NCBI RefSeq assembly: GCF_013363975.1
Contig: NZ_JABWGN010000029.1
Location: forward strand, 1 to 56,973
Origin: Nonomuraea montanisoli
GTDB lineage: Bacteria; Actinomycetota; Actinomycetes; Streptosporangiales; Streptosporangiaceae
Length of the DNA: 56,973 nt
Reading direction: 5' to 3'
Both the position numbers and the translations under genes were made by a program. Shown here piece by piece: positions 22,601 through 30,990 of the stretch. The notes below the pieces were generated by a model. That model worked only from the letters and a program-made list of their open reading frames with translations, had not been told where the DNA came from and did not search any database. The number at the start of each line of letters is the position of its first letter. Within the stretch, counting starts at the first letter, position 1.

Positions 22601-22976
22601 GGCGAACAAGGTGCCAGAACCGCACAACAGCGGGCAAGACGCCCCACGTCACCGCCGTTGTCGCCACCACCACGGCGATTCAGGGGACGTGTGGGGAACC
22701 GGCGCGGCCCGGCTGACGAAGTACCGGTCGATCGGGAGCGCCAGGGCGATCACCGCGACCATGGGACGACGGCCGGGCCCCGGGACATGGTGGATCAGGT
22801 CTCTGTGGGTGCCGCACGACGATCGCCGCGTACGGACCTCGGAAGGGCGCCTACGCGGCATGGCCCTTTCCGGTCGATGTCATGGCTCCATGCTCGCACC
22901 GGACGGGATGTCCCGCCCCACGCGGTGCCGGCGTCAGGACGGTCCCGCCCCGCGTGGGCCAAGCGGTCGGCTCGGC
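22601..22976. other. 376-bp gap between M48 and hydrolase genes, with a terminator-like repeat
   Basis: No convincing gene. CCCACGCGG at 22917-22925 pairs with CCGCGTGGG at 22950-22958 (9 bp, 24-nt loop), just past the stop of the minus-strand hydrolase (22977); this is probably its terminator. A minus-strand frame of about 70 codons ending at 22649 has a hydrophobic patch (MVAVIALALPIDRYFVSRA) but a very Arg/Pro-rich start. I do not call it a gene. Confidence 0.45.
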
Positions 22977-23762
22977 TCAGCGGAGGAACTCCAGGAGCAC
23001 CGGGACGATGGCGTCGGGGGTGGGGCCGTGGCCCTGGCCCGGCAGGACGCGGCGGCTCGCGTCGGGGAGGGCGGCCGCGACCGCGTCGGCGGTCTCCGGC
23101 ATGCCGGGGAAGGTCTCGGTGCCGGAGTACACGATCGCCGGCACCGTGACCGAGGACCAGCGGGCCGCCCAGTCGGGGTCGGTGTTGACGTCGTGGACGG
23201 AGGCGAGGTCGTAGACGAGCGTGGGGGCGACCGCCACCAGGTCGGCCCAGCCGGGGCCCTGCGCCATGCCCTCGACGGCCTCGGCCGGCACGCCGAACAC
23301 GGCCGTCATCTCGTAGCGCATCGCCTCGTCGTGCTTGCCCTCGGCCAGCAGGGCGCGCAACGTGTCGAGGTGCACGCCGTGGTCGAGGCCGGCGAACAGC
23401 GGCGGCTCGTAGAGGGCGAGCGCGGTGACGCCGACGCCGGCCTGCGCGGCCGCCAGCGCCACGGTCGCCCCGGACGAGCTGCTGTAGAGGGTCGCGGTGC
23501 CGCCGGCCGCCTTGACCAGCGCCGCGACGTCCTCGACCTCCCGCTCCAGCGCCCACGGCGCGGTGTCACCGGACCGGCCGCGTCCGCGCCGGTCGTAGTC
23601 GATCGCGGTGAAACCCTCGTCGGCGAGCCGTCGCGCGACCTCCGCGGTGCTCGGGTCGATGGCGCGGTACTGGGTGGCACCGCCGATGAAGATGATCGCC
23701 GGTCCGTCACCGTAGCGGTCGTAGTCGATGACCGTGCCGTCCTGGGAGATGACCGTGCTCAA
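22977..23762 (-). CDS. Alpha/beta hydrolase
   Basis: 261 residues starting with GTG or ATG near 23762 (MSTVISQDGTVIDYDRYGDG). The oxyanion region IIFIGGATQYR, the strand FTAIDYDRRGRGRSGD and the nucleophile elbow YSSSSGATVAL (Ser near residue 97) are typical. The acid lies in the region TVPAIVYSGTETFPGMP, and the base His is in LPGQGHGPTPD near the C-terminus. It resembles small actinobacterial hydrolases with VSTVTSADGT-type starts, thought to be esterases. Its start is 51 bp past the stop of the SARP gene on the same strand. Confidence 0.9.
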   Translation of the reverse strand: MSTVISQDGTVIDYDRYGDGPAIIFIGGATQYRAIDPSTAEVARRLADEGFTAIDYDRRGRGRSGDTAPWALEREVEDVAALVKAAGGTATLYSSSSGATVALAAAQAGVGVTALALYEPPLFAGLDHGVHLDTLRALLAEGKHDEAMRYEMTAVFGVPAEAVEGMAQGPGWADLVAVAPTLVYDLASVHDVNTDPDWAARWSSVTVPAIVYSGTETFPGMPETADAVAAALPDASRRVLPGQGHGPTPDAIVPVLLEFLR

Positions 23763-23813
23763 GATCCTGCCTCGATTCGTGCCGTCCGGGGTGTGTGAGG
23801 GTGGCGGGCAGGT

Positions 23814-24767
23814 TCATGGCTGCCGCCACCGGCACAGGGTACGGGCCCGGACCGACACTTCTGATGCGGCACCCCTGGCGCGGCGCAGGGCCGCCGGCCG
23901 GCGAAGGGCGCATTCGCGGAGCGGGGGAGCGGTCGACGGCTCCGGTGCGGGACGCCGGGGCTCGGCGGAGGCGGGGGTGGGGGTGGGGGTGAGGGCGGGG
24001 GCGGGGGTGCCGAGGTGCGCGCCGAGGGAGTCGGCGTGGTGGAGGATGTCGCGTTCCAGGGCCCGCAGCTCGGGGCCCGGGTCCAGGCCGAGCTGGTCGG
24101 CCAGCAGCCGGCCCGCCCGGCGCAGCACGCCCAGCGCCTCCGCCTGCCGGCCCGTACGGTACAGCGAGAGCGCGAGCAGGCACCACAGCCGCTCGCGCAG
24201 CGGGTTGGCCGTCGTCTCGGCCTCCAGCGTCGCGACCACGGCGTCGGGCCGGCGCAGCGCGAGCAGCGCCCGTGCGCGCCGCTCCACGGCGACGAGCCGC
24301 GACTCCGTCAGCCGCCTGACCTCCGCGACCGCCCACGGCTGGTCGTCGAACTCGGCGTACGGCTGCCCGCGCCACAGGCTCAGCGCCTCCTCCAGGCAGG
24401 CCAGGGCCGCGCGGGGCGGTTGCCGTCCCGCCTGGTCCACGAGCTCGGTGAAGCGGACCGCGTCCACCTGCTCGGTCGCCAGCAGGTAGCCGGGCGGGCG
24501 GCTGACCAGCAGGGCCGGCCGGGAGCGCGGCCGCCGCCCGGGTTCGAGGGCACGGCGCAGATGGGACACGTACGAGTGCAGCGACGGCAGGGCGCTGGGC
24601 GGCGGCGTGTCCCCGTACATGGCGTGCAGCAGGGCGTCGGTGGAGACGAGCGCGCCCGGCGCGGCCAGCAGCCGGGCCAGCACGGTGCGCGGACGGGGGC
24701 CGCCGAGCGCGGCGGCCCCGCCCGTGTCGTCGCGCGCCTCCAACGGTCCGAGGACTCGGAACTCCAC
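23814..24767 (-). CDS. AfsR/SARP-type regulator with BTAD domain
   Basis: 317 residues from ATG at 24767. The N-terminal OmpR-like DNA-binding domain (about 1-95) reads MEFRVLGPLEARDDTG, GPRPRTVLARLLAAPGALVS and LHSYVSHLRRALEP. The bacterial transcriptional activation domain (about 100-240) follows, with SLWRGQPYAEFDDQPWA and LRERLWCLLALSLYRTGRQA. There is no NB-ARC or TPR extension, so it is a small SARP. The last 75 residues are a low-complexity Pro/Thr/Ala/Arg tail (LTPTPTPAS) encoded opposite a long G-rich run. SARPs usually activate antibiotic clusters, but no biosynthetic cluster is in view. Confidence 0.9.
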   Translation of the reverse strand: MEFRVLGPLEARDDTGGAAALGGPRPRTVLARLLAAPGALVSTDALLHAMYGDTPPPSALPSLHSYVSHLRRALEPGRRPRSRPALLVSRPPGYLLATEQVDAVRFTELVDQAGRQPPRAALACLEEALSLWRGQPYAEFDDQPWAVAEVRRLTESRLVAVERRARALLALRRPDAVVATLEAETTANPLRERLWCLLALSLYRTGRQAEALGVLRRAGRLLADQLGLDPGPELRALERDILHHADSLGAHLGTPAPALTPTPTPASAEPRRPAPEPSTAPPLRECALRRPAALRRARGAASEVSVRARTLCRWRQP

Positions 24768-24771
24768 CTGC

Positions 24772-25503
24772 TCACGCCTTTCCGGAGACGGGGGAGCCCA
24801 GGACCTGGCCCGGCCGGGTGACGAGCATCAGCCCGAGCGCCGCGTACCCGATGACCAGGTGGCCGGCGCCCACCCAGCGGGAGAGGTCCTCGCCGACCAG
24901 CAGGAAGGCGGGGACGGTGACGACCGCCCAGCTCTCGGCGACCAGCGGCCACCAGCGCAGCAGCCCGCTCCACCGGCCGGTGACGGCGAGCTTCACGCTG
25001 ATGGCGGCCATGCCGAGCATCGACAGCGGCCAGCACATGTCCAGCGGGGCCAGCCAGGCCCCGTTCTTGAGGTCGTCGGGCAGGACGCCGTGCAGCAGCG
25101 ACCAGACGGAGGCCACGCCGAGCACGACCGCCTCGACGCGGAGCGCGACGGCGGCGGCGCGGGAGGTGCCGATGGCCCGGGTCCGCAGTTGCACCCACAG
25201 CAGGCACAACACGCCGAGCTGGAAGCACAGGCCGGTCAGGTCGACGACGCGCTCGCCCACGCCGACGCCGGTCGAGCCGAAGATGGAGATGGCCGTTGCC
25301 CAGGTGAGCGCCCCGGCCGTGAGCCCGGCGCCGGCGCGGCGGACGGCGGCGGCGCTGAGAGGTCGCACCACACCAGCCGACCGCGATTCACCGACCGGCC
25401 GAGACGCACCAGCCGGTCGTGATCCGTTGACGCCCCTCGGGGGAGCAGCCGGGGGAAGATCCGTGCGGGCCTTGGCCGGCTCGTCGGTGATGCGCGCGTC
25501 CAT
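24772..25503 (-). CDS. Polytopic membrane protein, unknown function
   Basis: 243 residues from ATG at 25503 with AGGAGG at ideal spacing. After a 55-residue low-complexity N-terminus come about six membrane segments (ALTWATAISIFGSTGVGVGE, DLTGLCFQLGVLCLLWVQL, LRVEAVVLGVASVWSLLHGV, PLSMLGMAAISVKLAV, WAVVTVPAFLLVGEDLS, VIGYAALGLMLV). It has no transporter motif. Its stop is only 4 bp from the SARP start, so the two are probably one transcript and the membrane protein may be under the same control. I do not recognise the family. Confidence 0.82.
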   Translation of the reverse strand: MDARITDEPAKARTDLPPAAPPRGVNGSRPAGASRPVGESRSAGVVRPLSAAAVRRAGAGLTAGALTWATAISIFGSTGVGVGERVVDLTGLCFQLGVLCLLWVQLRTRAIGTSRAAAVALRVEAVVLGVASVWSLLHGVLPDDLKNGAWLAPLDMCWPLSMLGMAAISVKLAVTGRWSGLLRWWPLVAESWAVVTVPAFLLVGEDLSRWVGAGHLVIGYAALGLMLVTRPGQVLGSPVSGKA

Positions 25504-25606
25504 GAGTGCCTCCTGCGGGGCCGTCGGGGTGTGACGGTGTCCACGATCGGCGTCCGCCGTCCCGGGCCGGCAGGGGCGCGCGTCCCTGATCGGGTCCCGG
25601 ATGCCA

Positions 25607-25647
25607 CCCGCCTCGTCCCGGGACAACGTGTCCCGGGACGAGGCGGG
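25607..25647 (-). terminator. Very strong hairpin, 19-bp perfect stem
   Basis: CCCGCCTCGTCCCGGGACA pairs perfectly with TGTCCCGGGACGAGGCGGG around a 3-nt loop. It starts 10 bp past the stop codon of the minus-strand DUF4240 gene, the expected place for that gene's terminator, and sits 104 bp before the next minus-strand start. Confidence 0.88.
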
Positions 25648-25656
25648 CGCCGGTGG

Positions 25657-26187
25657 CTAGGAGTCGCGCCAGCCCGCCGCGTTGGAGCACGACTCGCGGC
25701 TGATCCCCGACCCGGTGTCGGGGAAGTCCCCGTGGCGCTGGTGGTGGAGGTGGGCGAAGAAGTAACACATCCGTTCGCACCAGGCGTCGGGCACCGCGGT
25801 CTTCGGGTCGTCGGTAACGGCGGCGTAGAAGTCGCGGCCCAGCGCCACGACGAAGCCGCGGGCGTACAGGAAACCGTCGTCGGAGCCCTCGGTGATCTCG
25901 TGGAGGTCGGCGCGGTCGATGTCGTACAGCTTGGCCTCGACGACCCGGTCGAGGCGGACGAGCTCGTCCGACGGCAGCTCCTCGCTGATGAAGCGCAGGT
26001 TGCTCAGGAAGTCGTCGAGGGCCTCCGCCACCACCGTGAACGGCGGCCGGCCACTGAGGTCCTCACCGGACGTCCGGTTCGCCAGCGCCCACCGCGCCTG
26101 GCCGACCTCGGCGCCCAGGGGTGCCCACGCCGCCTCCACCAGGCTCCAGAGACGTTCCTCGTCCTCCGCCGGGAACCGCCGCTCCAT
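25657..26187 (-). CDS. DUF4240 domain protein
   Basis: 176 residues from ATG at 26187 with AGGAG upstream. The N-terminal EDEERLWSLVEAAWAPLG and the central FLSNLRFISEELPSDELVRL, VVEAKLYDIDRADL match the DUF4240 pattern of soluble proteins, often found as stand-alone genes in streptomycetes. The tail is Cys/His-containing (CERMCYFFAHLHHQRHGDFP). Function is unknown. The membrane protein gene ends 40 bp upstream on the same strand. Confidence 0.82.
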   Translation of the reverse strand: MERRFPAEDEERLWSLVEAAWAPLGAEVGQARWALANRTSGEDLSGRPPFTVVAEALDDFLSNLRFISEELPSDELVRLDRVVEAKLYDIDRADLHEITEGSDDGFLYARGFVVALGRDFYAAVTDDPKTAVPDAWCERMCYFFAHLHHQRHGDFPDTGSGISRESCSNAAGWRDS

Positions 26188-26227
26188 CCGTACTCCTACA
26201 GTCGTGTGATCAGTGGCGACCACACAA

Positions 26228-26785
26228 TCAGGAGGCACCGACAAGAGAGCGCCACCCGAAGGTGACGGAGCCGGCCAGGAGCACCACCCCCGACAGCACG
26301 CCGCTGAGCAGCGGCACCCAGGCGACGGCCGACGTCGAGGCCATGACCAGGCCCGCCACCCCCAGCAGGGTGAGGACGGCGCCGGGCACGGCGATGCTCC
26401 GGTCCTTCCAGACCGGCGCCAGCGCGACGAAGTGCACGCCGACCACGAACGCCACCCACGCCACGTTGCCCTGCTCGGGACCTCCCAGGACGGCCAGCAC
26501 CCGCAGCCCGCCGAAGAGCAGCAGCACCTCGGCGGCCACGATGATCAGGTATCCGCGGCCGAACATGCCCTTCCGCGCCTCCGGTGCGGGCCGCTCCGGG
26601 GCGGTCCGCTCCTTCCGGGCCGTGGCGAACCACATGGCCACGACGGCCGCGGCACCCAGGCAGGCGGCGACCCGCAGGATGTTGACGGCCACGGTGTTCA
26701 GCGGGCTCTGGGCGTTGACGACCACGAAGACCGCGCCGAAGACGGCGCCCACCAATAATCCAGTCATTCGTTGCATGGCGCTCAT
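26228..26785 (-). CDS. Small polytopic membrane protein
   Basis: 185 residues from ATG at 26785; ATG at 26776 is also possible and neither has a good ribosome-binding site. Predicted segments include LLVGAVFGAVFVVVNAQSPL, VACLGAAAVVAMWFATA, YLIIVAAEVLLLFGGLRVLA, AWVAFVVGVHFVALAPVW, AVLTLLGVAGLVMA and WVPLLSGVLSGVVLLAGSV, with an Arg/Glu/Pro-rich cytoplasmic loop in between. The pattern resembles DUF7010-like or similar six-segment hypothetical proteins, but no firm family can be named. It lies between the DUF4240 gene and the LuxR-type regulator, all on the minus strand. Confidence 0.82.
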   Translation of the reverse strand: MSAMQRMTGLLVGAVFGAVFVVVNAQSPLNTVAVNILRVAACLGAAAVVAMWFATARKERTAPERPAPEARKGMFGRGYLIIVAAEVLLLFGGLRVLAVLGGPEQGNVAWVAFVVGVHFVALAPVWKDRSIAVPGAVLTLLGVAGLVMASTSAVAWVPLLSGVLSGVVLLAGSVTFGWRSLVGAS

Positions 26786-26846
26786 TGAATCGTCCGCCGG
26801 ATCCCGGCCGCGCGGGGGGTGGGACGAGGACGGGGTGGGTCTGGCA

Positions 26847-27572
26847 CTACCTCGCCGTCCCGCGAAGGTGGGCGAGCACCGCCAGCACCCGCCGGTTGTC
26901 GTCCTGGGTCGCCGGCAGCTCCAGCTTGGCGAACAGGCTCGCCACGTGCTTGCCGACGGCCGCCTCCGTGATGGACAGGGCGCCGGCGATGGCGCCGTTG
27001 GAGCGCCCCTCGGCCATCAGGGCGAGCACCTCGCGCTCGCGCGGGGTCAGGCGAGGCGTCGGCTCGGTCACCTCCCTGGCGCGGGACCAGGTCAGTTCGA
27101 ACAGGTCGATGAGGGCCGTGATGAGGCTCTGCTGCCTGATCACCAGGGCTCCGGGCGAGTACGCGACAGGGGTGATGCGGAGGAACGCCACGGCGTGGTC
27201 GAAGACGAGGAGCTGCTGCACCTGCTCGTCGATGACCCGGTGCAGGTCGCCGGCGGCGTGCAGCTCCCTGAGCCGGGCCGCCTTGACGTCGTCGTCCAGG
27301 ACGCTGGAGTGGACGACCGTGCGCATCCTCATCCCGCGCCGCAGGGCGCCGAGCACGTCGAGCCTGCTGCGCTGCTCCTCGCGGCCCTCCTCCCGCGAGC
27401 CCACCGGCTGCAGGGCGCGCAGCTCCCGGGACGAGCCGGCCAGCTCCAGGATCTGCCGCCGGACGCGCTCGTTGTCCTCCACCCGCTCGACCTCCACGGG
27501 GACGCCGCTCAGCACGCCGACCACCTCTTCGAGGCGGCGGGTGAGCTGGGCCAGCGACACGTTCTCGTCCAC
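26847..27572 (-). CDS. LuxR-type HTH transcriptional regulator
   Basis: 241 residues from GTG at 27572 after a G-rich ribosome-binding site. The N-terminal two thirds form a PLD-like/TrmB-like sensor region of unknown ligand (AGDLHRVIDEQVQQLLVFDH, VAFLRITPVAYSPGALVIR). The C-terminal LuxR HTH (about 175-241) is clear: RLTPREREVLALMAEGRSNG and AIAGALSITEAAVGKHVASL. There is no receiver domain, so it is not a classical response regulator. It is divergent from the cell-wall amidase gene at 27775 across about 200 bp and could control it. Confidence 0.87.
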   Translation of the reverse strand: MDENVSLAQLTRRLEEVVGVLSGVPVEVERVEDNERVRRQILELAGSSRELRALQPVGSREEGREEQRSRLDVLGALRRGMRMRTVVHSSVLDDDVKAARLRELHAAGDLHRVIDEQVQQLLVFDHAVAFLRITPVAYSPGALVIRQQSLITALIDLFELTWSRAREVTEPTPRLTPREREVLALMAEGRSNGAIAGALSITEAAVGKHVASLFAKLELPATQDDNRRVLAVLAHLRGTAR

Positions 27573-27774
27573 ACGATCCCCCCGGTTCTCGAAGGCGATC
27601 GTACGGTGCGCCGAAGGGCCGGTCGGCGTCGTGCGTTTTCTGGACGATCTTTATGCGTGGCCCGATCACGCTTGTCGCCAGCAGGAGCGTTTCGGGGGCT
27701 CGGCTGACGCGGCGCCGGCCGAGGCCGGAGACGGTGTCGTGCGAGTCCTCCGACGTAACGTTGAGGAGAAACAC
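27573..27774. promoter_or_regulatory. Divergent intergenic region between LuxR regulator and amidase
   Basis: About 200 bp that must hold promoters for both divergent genes. It has local AT enrichment near 27639-27660 (TTTTCTGGACGATCTTTATG). No palindrome or riboswitch motif was recognised. The amidase ribosome-binding site GAGGAG is at 27762-27767. Confidence 0.4.
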
Positions 27775-29223
27775 GTGAAGCCTCGTCTCCGACGTCCAGC
27801 CGCGCTGCTGGCGGGCGCGATCATCCCCCTCTCGCTTCTCATCGGGCAACCGGCCGGCGCCACCAGCGCCGGTCCCGTCGCCGACGCCTTCGCGCGGGCC
27901 TCCGCCGCGTACGAGGTGCCCCGCGATCTGCTGGTGTCCGTCGCCTACGCCGAGACCCACCTCGACGGGCACGGCGGCAAGCCCAGCGCCTCCGGCGGCT
28001 ACGGCGTGATGCACCTCGTGAGCAACCCCAAGACGCACTCGCTGGAGCGGGCCGCCACGCTGACGAAGCTGCCCGTGGCCTCCCTGAAGACCGACACCAC
28101 GGCCAACATCACCGGCGGCGCCGCCGTGCTCCGCGCCCTCGCCGACGAGCTGGGGCTGGGCGCCGACGCGCGCAAGGACCCGGCGAAGTGGTACTCCGCG
28201 GTCGCCAGGTACGGCAACGCCTCCCAGCCCGAGGTGGCCAAGCTGTACGCCGACACCGTGTACGACCTCCTCGGCGGCGGCGTCAGCGCCTCCACCCCCG
28301 AGGGCGAGACGGTGAAGGTGGCGGCCCGCGCCGTGGAGCCCGACCGCGGCTCGTACGCCAAGGTCCAGAAGCTCGGCGAGAACTCCACGCTGGCCGCGGC
28401 CGCGGTGGACTACCCCGGCGCCACCTGGGCGGCCGCCCACAGCTCCAACTATGCCGTCTCCGACCGGCCCACCAGCGATGCCATCGACCGGATCGTCATC
28501 CATGTCGCGCAGGGCACCTACGCCGGGACGATCGACTGGTTCCAGACCGGGCCCCGGCCGAACCCGACCTCCGCGCACTACGTGGTCCGCTCCTCCGACG
28601 GCGCCATCACGCAGATGGTCAGGGAGAAGGACCGGGCCTTCCACGCCGGCGACTACAACCGCCGCTCGGTCGGCATCGAGCACGAGGGCTGGGTGGACCA
28701 GGCGTCCTGGTTCACCGACGCGATGTACCGCTCCTCGGCCGCGCTGACCCGCAACATCGCCGACCGCTACGGCATCCCGAAGGACCGCAGCCACATCATC
28801 GGGCACAGCGAGGTGCCCACCGCCGACCACACCGACCCCGGTCCCTACTGGAACTGGACGACGTACATGAACTACGTCAACGGCACCGGCGGGCCCACCA
28901 ACCCGCACACCCCCGAGTCGGTGTGCGGCAGCGGCTACAAGGTCATCGACTCCGCGCCCCTCGGCACGGCGGGCAAGGTCTACCTGCTCTACAACTCCAC
29001 CAGCGGCAAGAACTGCGTGGCCACGATCAAGACCGCCTCGATCGGCCAGGCCACGGCCACCAGCGCCTACCTGGAGGTGGAGGGCCAGACCCGCGTCACC
29101 AACAGCGGCAACTTCTCGTACTACGCCGGGCCGGTGATCGCCGCCGCCGCCGACAAGTGCGTCAAGTGGGGCGGCAAGGCGGGCACGTACACCTACGACA
29201 GCGGGTTCGAGCACTGCTCGTGA
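27775..29223 (+). CDS. Secreted N-acetylmuramoyl-L-alanine amidase, three-domain
   Basis: 482 residues from GTG at 27775. The signal peptide is about 1-30 (ALLAGAIIPLSLLIGQPAGA). Domain 1 (about 35-165) is a lytic-transglycosylase-like fold with YEVPRDLLVSVAYAETHLDG. Domain 2 (about 225-385) is a zinc amidase_2: DRIVIHVAQGTY holds the first His, and GHSEVPTADHTDPGP later ligands. Domain 3 (about 385-482) begins CGSGYKVIDSAPLG and ends YTYDSGFEHCS, resembling spore-associated protein A. It cleaves the amide between MurNAc and the stem peptide outside the cell. A strong terminator follows. Confidence 0.9.
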   Translation: MKPRLRRPAALLAGAIIPLSLLIGQPAGATSAGPVADAFARASAAYEVPRDLLVSVAYAETHLDGHGGKPSASGGYGVMHLVSNPKTHSLERAATLTKLPVASLKTDTTANITGGAAVLRALADELGLGADARKDPAKWYSAVARYGNASQPEVAKLYADTVYDLLGGGVSASTPEGETVKVAARAVEPDRGSYAKVQKLGENSTLAAAAVDYPGATWAAAHSSNYAVSDRPTSDAIDRIVIHVAQGTYAGTIDWFQTGPRPNPTSAHYVVRSSDGAITQMVREKDRAFHAGDYNRRSVGIEHEGWVDQASWFTDAMYRSSAALTRNIADRYGIPKDRSHIIGHSEVPTADHTDPGPYWNWTTYMNYVNGTGGPTNPHTPESVCGSGYKVIDSAPLGTAGKVYLLYNSTSGKNCVATIKTASIGQATATSAYLEVEGQTRVTNSGNFSYYAGPVIAAAADKCVKWGGKAGTYTYDSGFEHCS

Positions 29224-29247
29224 CCCGCGCGGGCACGGCCTGATCCT

Positions 29248-29284
29248 GAAGGGCGCCGACCGGTTCGACCGGGCGGCGCCCTTC
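29248..29284. terminator. Strong bidirectional hairpin between amidase and NUDIX genes
   Basis: GAAGGGCGCCG pairs with CGGCGCCCTTC (11 bp), and the 15-nt loop can itself form CCGG/CCGG. It lies between two convergent genes, 25 bp past the amidase stop and 31 bp past the NUDIX stop. A partial copy of the right arm (CGACCGGGCGGTGCCCTTCC) follows at about 29291. Confidence 0.87.
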
Positions 29285-29314
29285 AGCGTTCGACCGGGCG
29301 GTGCCCTTCCCTGT

Positions 29315-29839
29315 TCAGGGGGAGTCGCGGGCCAGCAGGGCGCGGTGGGCGGTGAGCCAGACCTGGCCGGTGCAGCGCCGCTCGACCTCCTCGGGCGTCA
29401 GCCACTCGGCGCCCGTGCTCTCCGAGCCGGCGGGCGGCGCGGTGGGCGGCCCGGGCTCGGCGAGGCGGGCCTCGAACATCACCATGTACGTCAGCGACGC
29501 GTAGCGGTAGCCGGCCGGGGCGGGGCCGGTCAGCTCGATGCGCTGCCAGGCGAACACCGACAGCCGCTCGGGCGGCAGCGCGAGGCCGGTCTCCTCGGCC
29601 AGCTCACGGGAGGCGGCGTCGGCGGCCCGCTCACCCGGGTCGAGGTGGCCGCCCGGGATGTCCCAGCCGCGCCCCTCGCGGGCGACGCGGGTCAGCAGCG
29701 TGCGGCCCGCGGCGTCGAGGACGAACGCGAACGCGGAGGTGGTCTGCTCCACCGGCGGCAGCCTCCGGGTCAGCGCGACCTCCAGGCGGTGCGGTGCGGG
29801 GATCCACGGCACGGTGATGGACGCGAGGACACGGGTCAT
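29315..29839 (-). CDS. NUDIX hydrolase
   Basis: 174 residues from ATG at 29839. The NUDIX box is complete: GGHLDPGERAADAASRELAE followed by ETGL, with all the catalytic Glu residues. Upstream the strand SAFAFVLDAAGRTLLTRV is typical. The enzyme would hydrolyse a nucleoside diphosphate linked to some moiety (X). The substrate cannot be inferred. It stands alone, convergent with the amidase and 70 bp downstream of the LacI gene on the same strand. Confidence 0.92.
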   Translation of the reverse strand: MTRVLASITVPWIPAPHRLEVALTRRLPPVEQTTSAFAFVLDAAGRTLLTRVAREGRGWDIPGGHLDPGERAADAASRELAEETGLALPPERLSVFAWQRIELTGPAPAGYRYASLTYMVMFEARLAEPGPPTAPPAGSESTGAEWLTPEEVERRCTGQVWLTAHRALLARDSP

Positions 29840-29908
29840 CGCCCCATTGTCCACCGGGAGTGCCGTTCCGCGGCGCACCACGGCGGCGGCGGCGACGAAC
29901 CCGGCCGC

Positions 29909-30931
29909 CTACGCGACCGTGGTCATGCTCGCCCGGAGCACCGGGTCGCCCGCGAGCAGCAGCCCGGCCTCGGGCGGCGTCCCCTCCTCGACGCTCTGGA
30001 GGAGCCGGCTCACCAGGGCGTCCGCGATGCGCCGCAGCGGCAGCCGGACGGTGGTCAGCGCCGGCTGGAGCAGCCGGGTGTACGGCATGTCGTTGAACCC
30101 GGTCACCGCGAGATCCACGCCGACGGTCAGCCCCTCGGCCTGGGCGGCGGCGTACGCGCCGGGCGCCAGCCAGTCGTCGTCCAGGACCAGCGCGGTGGGG
30201 CGGGGCGAGCGGTTCAGCAGGTCACGCGTCACGGCCATCACCTCGTCCAGGCCGTCGACGAACGCCTCGTGGCCGACCAGGCCGAAGCGGCGCATCCCGA
30301 TGCGGAACCCGGCCTCCCGGTGCCGCAGCCAGGGCAGCGCCGCCGACGTGCCGAGGTAGGCCACCCGCCGGTGGCCGTGGGACGTCAGCAGGCCCACCAT
30401 GTCGATCATCGCCTGCGCCGAGTCGACGTCCACCCACGCCTGGGGCATGCCGGGCCTGGTGCGGCCGAAGACCGCGAAGGGGAAGCCGGTCTCGTGCAGG
30501 TAGTCCACGCACGGGTCGTCCTCCAGCACGTCGGAGAGCAGGATCGCGTCGGCGGTGCGCGCGGCGATGACGTCCTCCAGCGCCCGCGCCTTGCTCTGGC
30601 CGGGACGGGGGCGCACCAGCAGGATGCGGTAGCCCGCCTCGCCGGCGGCGGCGACCATCGCCTCCAGGAAGCCGCTCATGAGCGCGTTGGGGTTGTCCGG
30701 GTCGGTCTCCGGGGTGGTGTAGGCGATGACCCGGCGCGTGCCGGAGCGCAGGCTGCGCGCCGACTGGTCGGGACGGTAGCCCATCTCCTCGATCAGCGCG
30801 GTGACCCGTTCGAGGGTGTCGGCGCGCAGCTTGTGCGGGGCGTTGATCGCGTTGGAGACGGTCTGCCGGGACACGCCCGCCGCGCGCGCGACGTCCTGGA
30901 TGCTGACCCCGCGGGGCCGTTGCGCCGGCAT
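29909..30931 (-). CDS. LacI-family regulator A of the carbohydrate locus
   Basis: 340 residues from ATG at 30931 with GAGGAGGAG upstream. The HTH plus hinge (about 8-65) reads VSIQDVARAAGVSRQTVSNA, INAPHKL and YRPDQSARSLRSGTRR. The sugar-binding domain covers about 70-340 (LVRPRPGQSKARALEDVIAA, DILLSDVL-like core, WVDVDSAQAMIDMVGLLTSH). It is divergent from the PLP-enzyme gene, with the palindrome TGAACGTTCA between them. Regulator B (37101-38141) is a close paralogue with nearly the same recognition helix, so both probably bind the same operator. The effector is likely a galactoside or a breakdown product. Confidence 0.93.
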   Translation of the reverse strand: MPAQRPRGVSIQDVARAAGVSRQTVSNAINAPHKLRADTLERVTALIEEMGYRPDQSARSLRSGTRRVIAYTTPETDPDNPNALMSGFLEAMVAAAGEAGYRILLVRPRPGQSKARALEDVIAARTADAILLSDVLEDDPCVDYLHETGFPFAVFGRTRPGMPQAWVDVDSAQAMIDMVGLLTSHGHRRVAYLGTSAALPWLRHREAGFRIGMRRFGLVGHEAFVDGLDEVMAVTRDLLNRSPRPTALVLDDDWLAPGAYAAAQAEGLTVGVDLAVTGFNDMPYTRLLQPALTTVRLPLRRIADALVSRLLQSVEEGTPPEAGLLLAGDPVLRASMTTVA

Positions 30932-30990
30932 GCTCGGGTTCTCCTCCTCGGGGCGAGGGCGCGGCCATGGCCCGGACATCCTAGGTCCTG

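Noticed and set aside
22649..22861. Possible 70-aa minus-strand gene in the M48/hydrolase gap
   Set aside because: No ribosome-binding site, Arg/Pro-heavy start and Trp/Arg tail, and no neighbour context. It overlaps nothing that needs it.
23814..27572. Natural-product gene cluster around the SARP and LuxR-type regulators
   Set aside because: No PKS, NRPS, terpene, RiPP or tailoring genes lie nearby. The neighbours are small membrane and DUF proteins.
26782..29214. A very long open frame antisense to the amidase and LuxR-type genes
   Set aside because: The protein is Arg/Gly/Val/Ala-rich, has no domain, and mirrors the third-position GC of the sense genes. The same applies to other antisense frames such as 3655-5985, 34704-38261 and 46675-48276.
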